Positions 29,039 to 39,110 of a stretch of 64,000 bases of DNA are shown piece by piece (positions within the stretch are counted from its first letter, which is position 1; each line of letters starts with the position of its first letter). The stretch covers positions 405,876-469,875 of the forward strand of contig NPFB01000053.1 in NCBI GenBank assembly GCA_014084085.1, given 5' to 3'. The position numbers and the translations under genes are program-made. The DNA is from Hondaea fermentalgiana (lineage: Eukaryota; Sar; Bigyra; Thraustochytrida; Thraustochytriidae). Below the pieces are notes generated by a model, which searched no databases, was not told the origin of the DNA, and saw only the letters and a list, made by a program, of their open reading frames with translations.

Positions 29039-31639
29039 CTACTTTGATTCGCTCATCGATGATGTCTTTGGCGCAGAATCGAGCTCAAGTAATAAATCGA
29101 GAAGAGCATCACCAAATGCCGCGCCCATGCCTAGCAGATGAGCCTGATTTATGTGCACTCCGGCCAAAGGCCCCGCGTCTACACCACCGAGTGACGCTTC
29201 GAGGGTATAGCTAAGGATACGGCCCTTGAAGTCTTTATGAATGCAGACGCGCCCGGTCGACTCTTTGGCTTTGGTCACCGCATTTTTACAATCTATCAGT
29301 GAGAAGAGTACGCTGGCCTCGGCAAGTTTTTGCGGGAAGATAGGAACAGGAACGGGAGCGTTTTTGGAATAGTCGGCAATCCTTCTCTTTGACTTGAGCG
29401 TTCCATTCGAGCCGATAAATACTGTCGGCGATGGTTCACGATTTGGTTTGTCGGCTGACACATTTTTCTCTCCTGCGCTGCTTTGGCTACCATCAACACC
29501 CTTGTCGTGATCACAGTCGGTCACATCCTCATAATTCTCCTTTTCCTTGGTCAAAGTGTCTTTGTTTCCTCCAAAAGCCCGTCGATGCTTGATACTTGTA
29601 TCATCGTCGTCATCGTCATCATCGTCAACATCGTCGTCGTCATTCGTGTCGTCATCATCATTGTCATCATCATCATCATCGTCGTCATCATCGTCGTCAT
29701 CATCAGCATCGTCGTCGACGTCGTTATGAGCATCAGCATCAGCATCAGTACCAGCACCAGCACCAGCACCAGAATCAGCATCATTGTTGCGGGCACTGGC
29801 GTCGTTCTTGTCGTCATGGGAAGTCTTGGACAAACCATCAAGATTGAGCGCAGTCATGCGTTCCAAAGACGCCTCTCCGTCGTTCAAGGTTGCGAGCTCG
29901 TCACTGTTCGGCGTTGCTGCCGGCGCCCCGATGAGATCGAGAAAATCGCCCATTGCATCGGCAACATCTGCGCGGACAGGTTCATCAGGCTTGGCAGGCT
30001 CGGGTTTGACGACGACGGGGGTGACGGATGGAGATGGAGGCGCAAATTGATGTCTGCGACGACGAGCAGAGATGCAACCATAAAGAAAAATATTGTGGCG
30101 ACGCGAGTGGCCGTGAAAATCACAGTATAGAACGACCTGGTGGCTTTGCGCAAACTCGCGAATGAGAGTCTTGGTTTGAGCAATGGTTGGGTGATCGCGA
30201 GGCGAAGGCGTGGCATAGTTCCTATTTAGATCGACTCCTGCAAGCGAGCACCTCGAGTTGCCGACGATTACGCCATCGGGGTTGAGCATGGGAATCACTT
30301 TGAAGACAAATTGGTCGCGAAGCAACTTGGCATCAAGACTAGGACCCGTAATGAATTCGAGAAAGCCCTGCATGATCCAGCTTGCATTTGACTCTGCTGG
30401 GTGTACGCGTGCTGACAAAACGATGCCGCGGCGCTTGGAAAGCGGTTGCTCCTTTGTCTCTGGAGAGGTGATGGTGAGGACATCGCAGCGATTTCCAGCC
30501 ACAGTCTTGCACAAGAGCGCCCGTGTAAACCGCAACTGACGTGTCTCGTCTGTTTGCAGACGCCAAAGAAAGCGCTGAAGGTCAGTGTACCGATACGGGT
30601 AGCAAAATGCGAGAAAAAATGGGTCCGTCGGGGTGCAATCACCCTGGGAGGTGAGGGCGAAACAGAGCGCAGTGTTATGGTCCTTGACGGGGCCATAGTA
30701 GACGTCAGTTCCTACGCGGCGCCACGATCCCTGGCGCGCAGAGTAGAGAACTGGTTTGCAGCCACCTTGTCGGCCAAAGAGAGATTCGTTCTTTGTGAAA
30801 TTGAGCAAGCGGAAACGGTATTCCTTGTTGGGACGGAGGTTGCGCATGCTAAAATAGAACCACTGCGCATGGGGTTTTTCGGATCGTGGGTCCAGCTGAA
30901 GGTGGAGATCATAAAATGCCGAGCTTCGACGCACCGCACGAGCAAGATTTCCGCTCTCGAAACGCGACTCAAAGACGAGACAGCTCCCGGGCAGATTCCG
31001 TGTACGAAGGCCAGCAGCATCTCTACGATCGTACACCGTCTCCCCGGGCCATGGCGGCGCAGCCCACGCTTCGGAAGAGCCCAACTCGTGCGCCTCGAGC
31101 AAAGGTTCCAAAGCGCCATAATCTTGCTCGCTGACGCCAGGACGATCCGCATTTGTGCTGGCGGAAGAGATCTCACTCGCTTGGTCATGATCCTTTTCAA
31201 CAGCAGCAGTATCTGCAGCAGCAAGCGCAGGTGTGTTGTCGTGTCTCTGGTCCAAGTTTGTGATCTTGTGAATGGGCACAGCCACGCTCAAATAGGAGTC
31301 GCCTAAAAATCCGCATCCGACTGCATCCGGCGATCTCGAGGGCGGCGAAAGAGGAACATCATCTTTGCTCGCAGCGGAGACGCCAGAGCATGGCCGCGAT
31401 TTTTTCGTTTCGTCTTCTCGATTGTCGTTGTCATGATCTGCTGTGACAGAGTTCTTGGCCGTGCTGGTTTCCTTCGGGTCGCCTTCTTCTTGAGCCTCTG
31501 CATCGCAACCTGCGACCTCGAGTTCTGATGTGGCAGCTGCGTCCGGGCCGAAGAGGCCTCGCGCCCGCCAGTTGCGCACGAGCGCCTCGCGCGAAGCGGC
31601 AGCCGGATCGCGGTCCCCGGCGGCGGCGTCGTGCGGCAT
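29039..31639 (-). CDS. Cytosolic carboxypeptidase (CCP/AGBL, M14D) with acidic insertion
   Basis: 866 residues from the ATG at 31639. CCPs remove C-terminal or side-chain glutamates from tubulin and other proteins. A variable Ser/Asp-rich N-terminus of ~210 residues precedes the CCP beta domain (SGNLARAVRRSS, HAQWFYFSMRNL). The metallo-carboxypeptidase domain has zinc ligands in ARVHPAESN (about 410) and DFHGHSRRHN (about 505), NPDG and DLNRNY (about 469) for substrate binding, and the catalytic Glu in SYTLEASLGG (about 809). Between the third zinc ligand and the catalytic Glu lies an insertion of roughly 250 residues with long Asp/Asn runs and Ala-Asp repeats; this interval is usually well under 100 residues. 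Flanking conserved segments (LIDCKNAVTKAKESTGR) are intact, so the enzyme is probably active. Confidence 0.9.
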   Translation of the reverse strand: MPHDAAAGDRDPAAASREALVRNWRARGLFGPDAAATSELEVAGCDAEAQEEGDPKETSTAKNSVTADHDNDNREDETKKSRPCSGVSAASKDDVPLSPPSRSPDAVGCGFLGDSYLSVAVPIHKITNLDQRHDNTPALAAADTAAVEKDHDQASEISSASTNADRPGVSEQDYGALEPLLEAHELGSSEAWAAPPWPGETVYDRRDAAGLRTRNLPGSCLVFESRFESGNLARAVRRSSAFYDLHLQLDPRSEKPHAQWFYFSMRNLRPNKEYRFRLLNFTKNESLFGRQGGCKPVLYSARQGSWRRVGTDVYYGPVKDHNTALCFALTSQGDCTPTDPFFLAFCYPYRYTDLQRFLWRLQTDETRQLRFTRALLCKTVAGNRCDVLTITSPETKEQPLSKRRGIVLSARVHPAESNASWIMQGFLEFITGPSLDAKLLRDQFVFKVIPMLNPDGVIVGNSRCSLAGVDLNRNYATPSPRDHPTIAQTKTLIREFAQSHQVVLYCDFHGHSRRHNIFLYGCISARRRRHQFAPPSPSVTPVVVKPEPAKPDEPVRADVADAMGDFLDLIGAPAATPNSDELATLNDGEASLERMTALNLDGLSKTSHDDKNDASARNNDADSGAGAGAGTDADADAHNDVDDDADDDDDDDDDDDDDDNDDDDTNDDDDVDDDDDDDDDTSIKHRRAFGGNKDTLTKEKENYEDVTDCDHDKGVDGSQSSAGEKNVSADKPNREPSPTVFIGSNGTLKSKRRIADYSKNAPVPVPIFPQKLAEASVLFSLIDCKNAVTKAKESTGRVCIHKDFKGRILSYTLEASLGGVDAGPLAGVHINQAHLLGMGAAFGDALLDLLLELDSAPKTSSMSESK
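29600..29760. repeat. GAT/GAC trinucleotide-rich tract inside the carboxypeptidase gene
   Basis: TCATCG/TCGTCA repeats on the plus strand encode long Asp runs on the minus strand. These sit beside TCAGCA/CCAGCA repeats (29726-29780) encoding Asp-Ala and Gly-Ala. Confidence 0.85.
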
Positions 31640-31790
31640 GGCGCGCAACTTGGCCAGCGCAGAATAGTATCTAGTATCTCTCTATCGCGCTATCTATCCA
31701 AACTTGGTTGTGGTTTGAGGTCTGAGCTCGGGTCGAGGCAACTCTACGGCGCGCGGGCTGCGCGGGTGGCTGGCGCCCCAGAGCAGCAGC

Positions 31791-32640
31791 ATGGCAACGC
31801 CCTCGGGCCACGCGGGCGCGCCGCCCCCGCCTGGCCAGCAGCAGGAGGAGGCGCAACAGGGTCGAAGCCAGACTCCGCAGCCCGACATGCCGCAGGCGAG
31901 CCTGCCGGCAAGACCGGGCACGGCTTCGGCGGCGTCGACCTCGGAGGCGGCCCAGGTCGCGCTCGGCGTCAAGCCAACTGCGGCTTCGCAGACGCAGCAG
32001 CGACGAATGCTCACGACACCCAAGGCTCGCAGTGGAGCATCGCAGTCGCGGGGTCCAATGTCGGCCATTGCGTACCGGATGCTTGCATTTGAGTTGGTAC
32101 GTCACGCTTTTCAAGAGCTACTTTACTGCCAGCACTCTTTTAGCATCATGCTTGTTTGCTTGCTTCTTTGTTTGCTTGATTGGTTCTTACTAACGTCTCG
32201 TCAAAACTTTCGCACAGGTTCGCATTTGCGATGCGCAAAACGATCTGGGCAAGCTGGAAATGCTCGGGTTCGGAATTGGGCACCGGTTTGTGGAGAGATT
32301 CACGCGTACACACGCCAAGTTTACCAACACGCTCGAGGTTGTCAAGTTTCTGTGCAAGGACCTATGGCTCGCAATGTTTGGCAAACAAGTCGACAAGCTG
32401 CAGACGAATCACAAGGGTGTTTTCGTTCTCCATGACAACAAGTGCGCATGGGTATCTAGCGTTGATATTGACTACAGTGACGAGGAGAGCCTGGAGCAGG
32501 CAAAGAAGTTTCTCATTGCCCCCTGTGGTCTCATTCGGGGAGCCTTGTCTAATTTGGGCATCAAGTGCACCGTGCGGGCAGAGTTCTCGACGTTGCCAAT
32601 GTGTTTCTTCAATATACAAATCAATGAAGAAATGTTGTAG
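31791..32640 (+). CDS. TRAPPC6: TRAPP complex subunit TRAPPC6/Trs33, two exons
   Basis: Exons 31791-32096 and 32218-32640 (242 residues). The intron of 121 bases is GTACGT..CACAG, with a perfect TACTAAC branch site about 22-29 bases before the acceptor. TRAPPC6 is a Bet3-fold subunit of the TRAPP tethers, which act as Rab1/Ypt1 and Rab11/Ypt31 exchange factors at the Golgi. The C-terminal Bet3 domain shows MLGFGIGHRFVERFTR, VVKFLCKDLW, QTNHKGVFVL and the family signature CGLIRGALSNLGI, so it is Trs33 and not Bet3 or TRAPPC5. The first ~85 residues are Pro/Gln/Ala-rich and unusual for this small protein (human TRAPPC6 is about 160-170 residues); the Bet3 part begins near MSAIAYRMLAFELV. Confidence 0.93.
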
Positions 32641-32977
32641 ATGCTTTTTGTATTAGGTTGGATCTTGGTGAGCAAAGATATTGATATCAGAGGTGTGATA
32701 CTGGAGACTGATGAGATACAGGGACGCAACGCTTCAGGACGAGAAGAAGATATTCACATTTTGCATAAAGCCAAAAGTATTTACGTTGCAGATCTTCAAA
32801 GGACACCTTGAAAGTCAAGCTGGAATGTCGCACGACCAAATGAATGAATGGATAACTGAACCAAAAAGTCAACGTTGTGGTCATATGTATAGTGTGTGTG
32901 ATCAAATGCTTTTTTCAAAATTAGAAAGGCAAATGGCTGGCTAGCTACGCATGCATGAATCGCAAGACTTTGCTCGT
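32641..32977. other. Convergent 3' spacer between TRAPPC6 and GDP-mannose epimerase
   Basis: 337 AT-richer bases with no gene. Likely holds both transcript ends. Confidence 0.5.
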
Positions 32978-34030
32978 TTACTTGAGCGAGTCGAGGGACT
33001 CAGTGGACTGGGTCACAACCTTGGAAGACTGGAAGTCGGCATCGCTGGCACCCTCCTTGCGCTTCTCCTCAATACGGTCGGAGATCCAGGCCATGGTGAG
33101 CTTGAGGCCAGACTTGAGGTCAATGCCGGGGGCCCAGCCGAGCACCTTCTTGATAAGGGTGTTGTCGGAGTTGCGGCCACGGACACCCTCGGGGCCCGGG
33201 ACGTGCTTGTGCTTAAGCTGGCCGGTCTTGCCGGCGAGCTCAATGACCATGTCGGCCATCTGGTTCATGCTGACCATCTCGTCGGAACCAAGGTTGATGG
33301 GCTTAAGGAAGTCCGAGTCCATGAGGCGCAGGATACCCTCAATGCAGTCATCGACGTACATAAACGAGCGGGTCTGCTCGCCGTTACCCCAGATCTCGAA
33401 CTCCTCGGTCGAGGTAAGGGCCTTGCGGCAAAAGGCGGCGGGGGCCTTCTCGCGACCACCGGTCCAGGTACCGTGGGGACCGTAGACGTTGTGGAAGCGG
33501 GCGATGCGCACATCAAAGCCGAAGTCGCGGCCGTAGTGCATGGCGAGCTCCTCGGACGCGAGCTTCTCGAGGCCGTAAGCGTCCTGGGGCTGGGCGGGCC
33601 AGGCGTCCTCCTCCTTGAGGCCGGGGTTGGCCTCGTCCTCCTGCTTGGACTCGTTGTACACGCAAGCGGAAGAGGCGTAGAAGAAGCGCTTGGCGCCGGC
33701 GCGGCGAGCGGCCTCAACCATGTTGAACGAAATCATGGTGTTGTTGTAGAACAGCACAGAGTGGTTGGACTGGATGAAGCCCATGCCACCCATGTCGGCG
33801 GCGAGGTTGTACACCTCCTGGCAGCCCTCGGTGGCGGCGACGCAGTTGCTCAGGTTACGCAGGTCCAGAAGCTTGAACTCGTCACAGAACTCCTCCTCCT
33901 TGAAGAACTCCTGCTTCTTCCAGTCCACGGCAACGACATACTTGCCCTGCTCCTTGAGCTTCTTGCCGAGGTGGGCGGCGATGAAGCCGCCGGCACCGGT
34001 GATGCACACCTTGATCTTGTCGTCCGACAT
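32978..34030 (-). CDS. GME: GDP-mannose 3,5-epimerase
   Basis: 350 residues, single exon, ATG at 34030. The enzyme converts GDP-D-mannose to GDP-L-galactose and GDP-L-gulose, the committed step to L-galactose and, in plants and many algae, to ascorbate. It is an extended SDR: NAD-binding GAGGFIAAHL (12-21), YxxxK as Y152-GLE-K156, and the GME-specific catalytic Cys in SSACVYNE (C123). Other GME signatures are NLAADMGGMGFIQSNHS (75-91), FHNVYGPHGTWTGGREKAP and the R in QTRSFMYVDD. The length is close to plant GME (about 375, less its N-terminal extension). Codons nearly all end in G/C, as for ETFB, indicating strong expression. Use for ascorbate or for galactose-containing wall polymers cannot be distinguished here. 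Confidence 0.95.
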   Translation of the reverse strand: MSDDKIKVCITGAGGFIAAHLGKKLKEQGKYVVAVDWKKQEFFKEEEFCDEFKLLDLRNLSNCVAATEGCQEVYNLAADMGGMGFIQSNHSVLFYNNTMISFNMVEAARRAGAKRFFYASSACVYNESKQEDEANPGLKEEDAWPAQPQDAYGLEKLASEELAMHYGRDFGFDVRIARFHNVYGPHGTWTGGREKAPAAFCRKALTSTEEFEIWGNGEQTRSFMYVDDCIEGILRLMDSDFLKPINLGSDEMVSMNQMADMVIELAGKTGQLKHKHVPGPEGVRGRNSDNTLIKKVLGWAPGIDLKSGLKLTMAWISDRIEEKRKEGASDADFQSSKVVTQSTESLDSLK

Positions 34031-35896
34031 TTTGCTTGCTTGTTCGCTATTTCTTCGAATCTGGAGATTGGTTGGGTCGTCATTGTGACATTTTCATGTC
34101 ATCATAAAGTCAGTCAGTCACTTCGTCCATCAGAGTCAGGCTCGCGTCCTCCCTCTACTCCAAGCTTGCAAGCAGACAAATGTCACACCGCCCGCACTCT
34201 TGCCCGCTATCCATCCACGTCCCATGGGCGACAACATCGGCCACCGTCGCCTCCAAGCCGTTCTTGCTCAGGATCGGCCCCGAAGCCGTTCTTGGTGTCC
34301 GCCTTCCTTCGTCGGCTACCTGGCGATCTCGCGATCTCGCGACGAAGGGTCTCTCGGGCTCATCCGCGTTGTCGTTGTGCGAGTCCTTGTCCGCACGCCG
34401 CCGAAGGCCGTCGCTCTCCGCGTCGCGCGCGAAGACGGCCTCGCGAAGCCACTCGGCCAGCCAAGCCAGCCTGGCGCGCCGAGGGCCGCACGATTTCCGC
34501 TCTATCCTCTCAAAAACTTGCGCACGTGCGTGCGAGCGTGCGAGCGAGCGTGCGAGCGAGCTTGCGAGCGTGCGAGCGTGCGTGCGTGCGAAAGGCCTTT
34601 GGTCCCTCGATGGATCGATCGATCGTGCGTGCTGATGGTGTCTTGCGCGAGCGCGCGGCTTTCGCTTGCTGGGACGTACCTGTCTTGCCTCGTTACGGCT
34701 TTGGATTCGAATTCGAATTCGAATTCAAATTCGAATCCAAATTTCTTTTTCGTTCCTTTTTTTTTTTTTTTTCATCTTTCAAACCGGATTCGAATCCAGG
34801 AAGGGAAATGTGAAGGAAGGAAGCAAGCCAGCCAGCCAAGCAAGCAAGCGCGAATCCAATCTCATCGTCTCCACGTGGTATCGTGCCATGCATGCAACCC
34901 ACCCCCAAGCCTCTTTCGCTGCGCCGCTCCGCAAAGCGCGCCCGGGACTGTCTCCATCTCGCAGCCTCGCGTCCATTCCCCTGAAAAGAAGCCTGAGAAA
35001 CCCCTTTCCTGGATTCAAAAATCAAAACCAGGCAGCTTGCGCCTCCTCTCGCCTGGACTCTCTCCCTCTCCTCTCGCACGCGCATCAAGCCGGCCGCACT
35101 CGCCCAGGAGTTTCCCGCTCCGCTCCGCGCCGAGCACCCGCGTCGGGAAGGAAGGCGCTGCAGCAGGAGCACAAGCACAAGCACAAGCACAGTAGCGAGG
35201 CCCGTGAAACCCCCGCTCGCAGTCTCTCTCTTTCATTCATTCATTCATTCATTCATTCATTCATTCATTCATTCATTCATTCGTTCGTTCATTCATTTTA
35301 TCTCCTTCATTTTTTCTCTCTCCCCTATTTCCCGCTTTCGCGCCACCGACCACCCCCCCTGCTCGCGCGCGCCTCCTCACGCTGACTCTCGCGGCCCGCG
35401 CGTCCTCGCCGCGGCGTGCCATGCTTACTGTACAAGGTAGGAGAGTCCTACAAGGATCCGATCGCGCTGCTCGCAACCGTAAAGACGGCCCCCCTCCTCG
35501 CGCACGGGGACGATTTCGAAACAATTTTTATTTCTTTTTTTTTTGATTTTTTTGTTCTTGATTTTTTTTCAATTTTCTTGTTGCAGATGGAGACGATGAT
35601 GACGATGGTGATGGTGCCGGTGGCCGTCATGGAGGGGAGGAGACGGGATGCACGGGCGTCACGCACGCGCGTGTCTCTCCAGGTGGATGGTCGGGAGGGA
35701 GAAGGGCGAAAAGGCGCATGATCACGGGTTCAAGTGGATGCGATGGGACGTGATGGGACAGAAAGCAGAGACGAGGGACGCAACAAGAGCTCGTCGTCAT
35801 CGGCGGGAACGAATTTCAGCCAATCGGCCAGCTATTTAGCCGCCCAGCCACTGCCTCTGCCAAATGATTCACCACAGAGGCGGTCCGGTCCATCAG
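34031..35896. other. Repeat-rich intergenic region upstream of GME
   Basis: About 1.9 kb holding the GME promoter and the 3' flank of the CEP90 gene. Frames are Arg/Ser-rich and repeat-driven. It contains GCGAGCGT-type repeats (34525-34592), AATTCG/GAATTC hexamers (about 34703-34740), a T run (34758-34772), ACAAGC hexamers (35171-35190), ATTC tetramers (35233-35297) and T-rich sequence (35525-35580). No gene is supportable. Confidence 0.6.
35233..35297. repeat. ATTC tetranucleotide microsatellite, about 16 units
   Basis: Tandem TTCA with a short TTCG interruption near 35281-35290. Confidence 0.92.
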
Positions 35897-38746
35897 TCAG
35901 GGCTCTTGCCGAAGCTTACGATACCACTTGGGAAGCGGGATGCCTTGGTCGTCCTCCCTATGCAAGACGAAAGTCGACGACTCCACACTACCTACGCTGA
36001 GGGTGCTACGTCCAAGGGCATCGGGCATGTCGACCTCTTGAATCGTATCGTCGTCATTGTTGTTGTCATGAAATAGCATGCCTTGACCGCTGAGAGCGCT
36101 CGCTCCTGCATCCACGACAAACGCATCGACGTCGTCGTCTTCTTCTTCGTCATCGTCGTCGTCACCATCTCCACCATCCTTTTCATACTCTTGATCGTTT
36201 CCCTCTTGTCCCTTCTGCTTGCCATCATCATCCACGTCATCATCGTCGTCGTCATCGTCGTCGTTGACGTGCACCAGGAGGCCTCGGAACGGGTCGGTCT
36301 CACGGCCACGCGCGTGTTTTGCCATGCCCGGCAACGGTGCTGACTGCGGGCTTCGGCGACTTGCAGATTTTGGATTCCCGCGACCCTGCGTCGCTGTCAG
36401 ACTTGCGAGCGTCGGCGAGAAATGACCTCGGGAAGAGGCGGCGCCCCGGCCGCCGCCTGCGCCTTGCAGACGCGGAATGGCGCGCTCGAGAATGCGTCGA
36501 TCACTGAGAACACGCTGCAAATCGGCATGGAGGCCATCGCGCGTCGCTTCGACCTTGGCAAGCTCTGCGCGAAGGGCCTGAAGAGAGGTCTGCAGCTCGC
36601 GCGCCTCACGATGCGCACGTTCGAGTGCATTGTCTCTGTCCTTGAGCTTCTCCAAAAGATATGCCTGCGGTTGCGTGGCGCTGGCGGCAACATCAGCCGC
36701 AGCATGTGCTTCGGCCTGAGTCGAACGCAGCGCCGCTTCGAGCTCTCGCGCGTGCCGCTTCGAAGCCTCCAATTCCCGCTCAGTCCGCACAAGCTTTTCT
36801 GCGAGCAGTACACTTTGCTGCACACGTCGCTGCGCAGCAATGGGCAACTGGGCCGAGAACCGCGACGCCGCCGCGGACGCATTGGCAACCATGCCTTTCG
36901 TGTTTTCGCTCTGTGCATCGAATGCGAGTTTTGCGTCGCCTGCTGCTGGCGCGGCCGTCTCTTCGCGAGGCTCTTCGACAGCTTCAGCGCGTAACTTGGC
37001 CTGCTCCACCACGGCGGCATCGAGCTCGAGTTCAAGGGCCTCGTAAGCGTGAACCTTTTCTTCGAGCGTGGCGATGCGCGCGGTGCGTTCCACTATTGTC
37101 TTGGCTGTCGATGACTCGAGCGCGGCAAAGTCGTCGCGAAGAATGTCAAATTTGCTCCTGAGCATCTCGTTTTCGATCTCGAGCTTGCGCAAGGCGGCCA
37201 TCTTGGCGTCCACCGTCGCACTCAACGTCTCAATCTCAAAAACGCGGCGGTTCAGCTCGCCGCGAGCACGCGCTAGCGCCGCCTCATTCGAGGCGTCCTT
37301 AGTGGCCAGCTCTACGCGTGCCTCGTCGAGGGCGGTTTGCGCATCGCTCAATTGGGCGCGCAAATGCCCCGCATCAACAATGGCCTCCTCACGGGCCGCG
37401 CGCATGGCTCGCGCTTCCCGTTCGGCCGTTTCGAGCTGGACTTCTTTGAGCTGTGCAATTTGTTTATTGTGTTCATTGCGCATCGCATCGACCTCGCGCG
37501 AAAGGCGCTCCTCGTATTCGGAACGCGCTTGCTGCAAGCCCTCGTGCAGATGCTCACGAGCTTCATCGAGACGAACTTGGAGCGACTGCACGCGGTCCTG
37601 CTCACGCCCAAGCTCGCTAGTGAGACGGGCGGCCTCGAGTTTGCGCGCGTCAGCCTCTCGGGCCAGGTAGTTCTTGTCTTGTTTCACAAGCTCGAGGTCA
37701 CGAAGAGCGTGTTCGAGCTCGCTCGCCTTGAGCGCGAGCGTCTGCTGTGTTGCCTCGCCGTGCGCGACGGCCCCGTTCCCAACTTGACGTGCCTGTGCAA
37801 GTTCACGCTCCAAGTCAGAAATGCGCGCACGCAGGGCCCCGGTTCGCTCGCTGTCTTCGCGCACCTTGTCGAGTTGGCGGAGGGCTTCGAGATGCTTGTC
37901 CTTGAACTGCGTGGCTTCATCCTGCGCTCGGGCAAGATCACTCTCGAGTTCGCGCGCACGCGCCTGCAGACGGGCCCGCTCGCTCTCGAGTCTGGCCTCG
38001 GCACTTTCGGTCCGGGCTTCGAGCGCTGTCTTGGCGGCAATCGCACGCTCCTGCTGCGTAGTCGCCTCGGCAAGCTGCGCGCGCAGAGAGGCTGTGAGCT
38101 CGAAAACCTTGACGAGCACAAGTTCGCGGACGGTGAGCTCGTCCTCGGAAAGTTTTTGCAGCTGCTCGTACTGGGACGCAGAACATTGGATCCCGCCGGC
38201 AAAGTCTGCGCGACTGGCGTCGAGTCTGCGCCGTAACTCGGGAAGCCCGCGCTCCGCCGACTGCACACGTTCTTTGAGCGTACGGACTTGGGCTTCGTAC
38301 CGTCGTGTAGTTTCGCGAAGGCGCTGCGCGGCACTCTGCTCCATGCGTTTGAAGTTGACCTCGAGCAGGCGCTTCTCGTAGCGCACGGCCTCGAGCTCCT
38401 CGAGCAAAAGGTCCTGGGCTCTGTCGCCTGCCGCGAGGCCGCTTACGTTCCCGGCTCTACGAAGCGGCGTGGCCGCGAGCTCATCGTCTTCGAACAGGCT
38501 CGACCGCAGCGAGACCGATATCGACGCCGGCGACGACGTCGACGCCAGCGGCGACTCGAGCAGCGCGCTGCGCGAGGTCGCCGACACGTTTAGGACCGCT
38601 TCGAGCATCTCCTCGGAGAGCCCGATCCGTTCGCGCAGAAGCGACTGGACCGCCGCCGTGGTCTCGTCCGCGCGTCCTCTTTCTGCCCCGGCCCTCGCGC
38701 CCCCTTCGCCGCCGCCCGCCGCGGCAGCCGCCGTCGCCGCCGCCAT
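35897..38746 (-). CDS. CEP90/PIBF1 homologue (centriolar satellite and distal appendage protein)
   Basis: 949 residues from the ATG at 38746. The frame is open further upstream, but that part is Arg/Cys-rich, overlaps the divergent CENP-W gene, and is rejected. It is nearly all coiled coil. It follows animal PIBF1/CEP90 block by block: QLQKLSEDELTVRELVLVKV matches the KALSEDQISI region, then LVKQDKNYLAREADARKLEA, RSEYEERLSREVDAMRNEHN, EKVHAYEALELELDAAVVEQ, AAQRRVQQSVLLAEKLVRTE and KLKDRDNALERAHREARELQ. The C-terminus ends in LPKWYRKL, matching the PIBF1 tail. CEP90 acts in centriole distal appendage assembly and ciliogenesis. An acidic Asp run (encoded about 36060-36280) separates the coiled coil from the conserved tail. 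Confidence 0.82.
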   Translation of the reverse strand: MAAATAAAAAGGGEGGARAGAERGRADETTAAVQSLLRERIGLSEEMLEAVLNVSATSRSALLESPLASTSSPASISVSLRSSLFEDDELAATPLRRAGNVSGLAAGDRAQDLLLEELEAVRYEKRLLEVNFKRMEQSAAQRLRETTRRYEAQVRTLKERVQSAERGLPELRRRLDASRADFAGGIQCSASQYEQLQKLSEDELTVRELVLVKVFELTASLRAQLAEATTQQERAIAAKTALEARTESAEARLESERARLQARARELESDLARAQDEATQFKDKHLEALRQLDKVREDSERTGALRARISDLERELAQARQVGNGAVAHGEATQQTLALKASELEHALRDLELVKQDKNYLAREADARKLEAARLTSELGREQDRVQSLQVRLDEAREHLHEGLQQARSEYEERLSREVDAMRNEHNKQIAQLKEVQLETAEREARAMRAAREEAIVDAGHLRAQLSDAQTALDEARVELATKDASNEAALARARGELNRRVFEIETLSATVDAKMAALRKLEIENEMLRSKFDILRDDFAALESSTAKTIVERTARIATLEEKVHAYEALELELDAAVVEQAKLRAEAVEEPREETAAPAAGDAKLAFDAQSENTKGMVANASAAASRFSAQLPIAAQRRVQQSVLLAEKLVRTERELEASKRHARELEAALRSTQAEAHAAADVAASATQPQAYLLEKLKDRDNALERAHREARELQTSLQALRAELAKVEATRDGLHADLQRVLSDRRILERAIPRLQGAGGGRGAASSRGHFSPTLASLTATQGRGNPKSASRRSPQSAPLPGMAKHARGRETDPFRGLLVHVNDDDDDDDDDVDDDGKQKGQEGNDQEYEKDGGDGDDDDDEEEDDDVDAFVVDAGASALSGQGMLFHDNNNDDDTIQEVDMPDALGRSTLSVGSVESSTFVLHREDDQGIPLPKWYRKLRQEP

Positions 38747-39110
38747 CGCGCGCGCGGGCGCTCGCGGTTTGGCGCTTTCTACGCGGCCTTGGGCTTGCGC
38801 CTTCTCGTCGCTTCTTGCAACGAGGGAAAAAATCGCCGGCAAGGCAAAGCAAAGCGAAGCAAAGCAAGGCGAGCAAGCAGGTCGCCAGGCAAACAAACAC
38901 ACAAGCAACCAGCACAACCGTCGCGCGCGCGAGCGCGCGAGCGAGCGAGCGAGCGACGCGAGGCCGCGAGGAAGCGCGCGAGGGGCCCGCGGGGAAGTCG
39001 CGCGCACTGCGCCCGAGGCGCAGAAGCGGCGGCGTGGCGGACGCTTACGTTGCTTGCTGGAGCCGCGGGCGAAGAGCGGGTAAGGGGAGTGAGTCGGGTC
39101 GGCCAGGGCG
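38747..39110. promoter_or_regulatory. Short bidirectional promoter between CEP90 and CENP-W
   Basis: 364 bases between two divergent ATGs. A GCAAA/GCGAA-rich tract (about 38840-38875) and a CGAGCG repeat (38930-38955) are visible; no TATA box is recognised. Both genes must be controlled from this interval. Confidence 0.55.

Noticed and set aside
34784..34800. tRNA T-loop-like GGATTCGAATCC
   Set aside because: The palindrome comes from adjacent AATTCG repeats; no acceptor, D or anticodon arms can be drawn around it.
32951..34813. 620-codon plus-strand frame
   Set aside because: Antisense shadow of GDP-mannose epimerase extended into repeat-rich spacer.
35233..35297. Regular repeat that might suggest a CRISPR-like array
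   Set aside because: It is a plain ATTC microsatellite without spacers; no CRISPR array occurs in the window.
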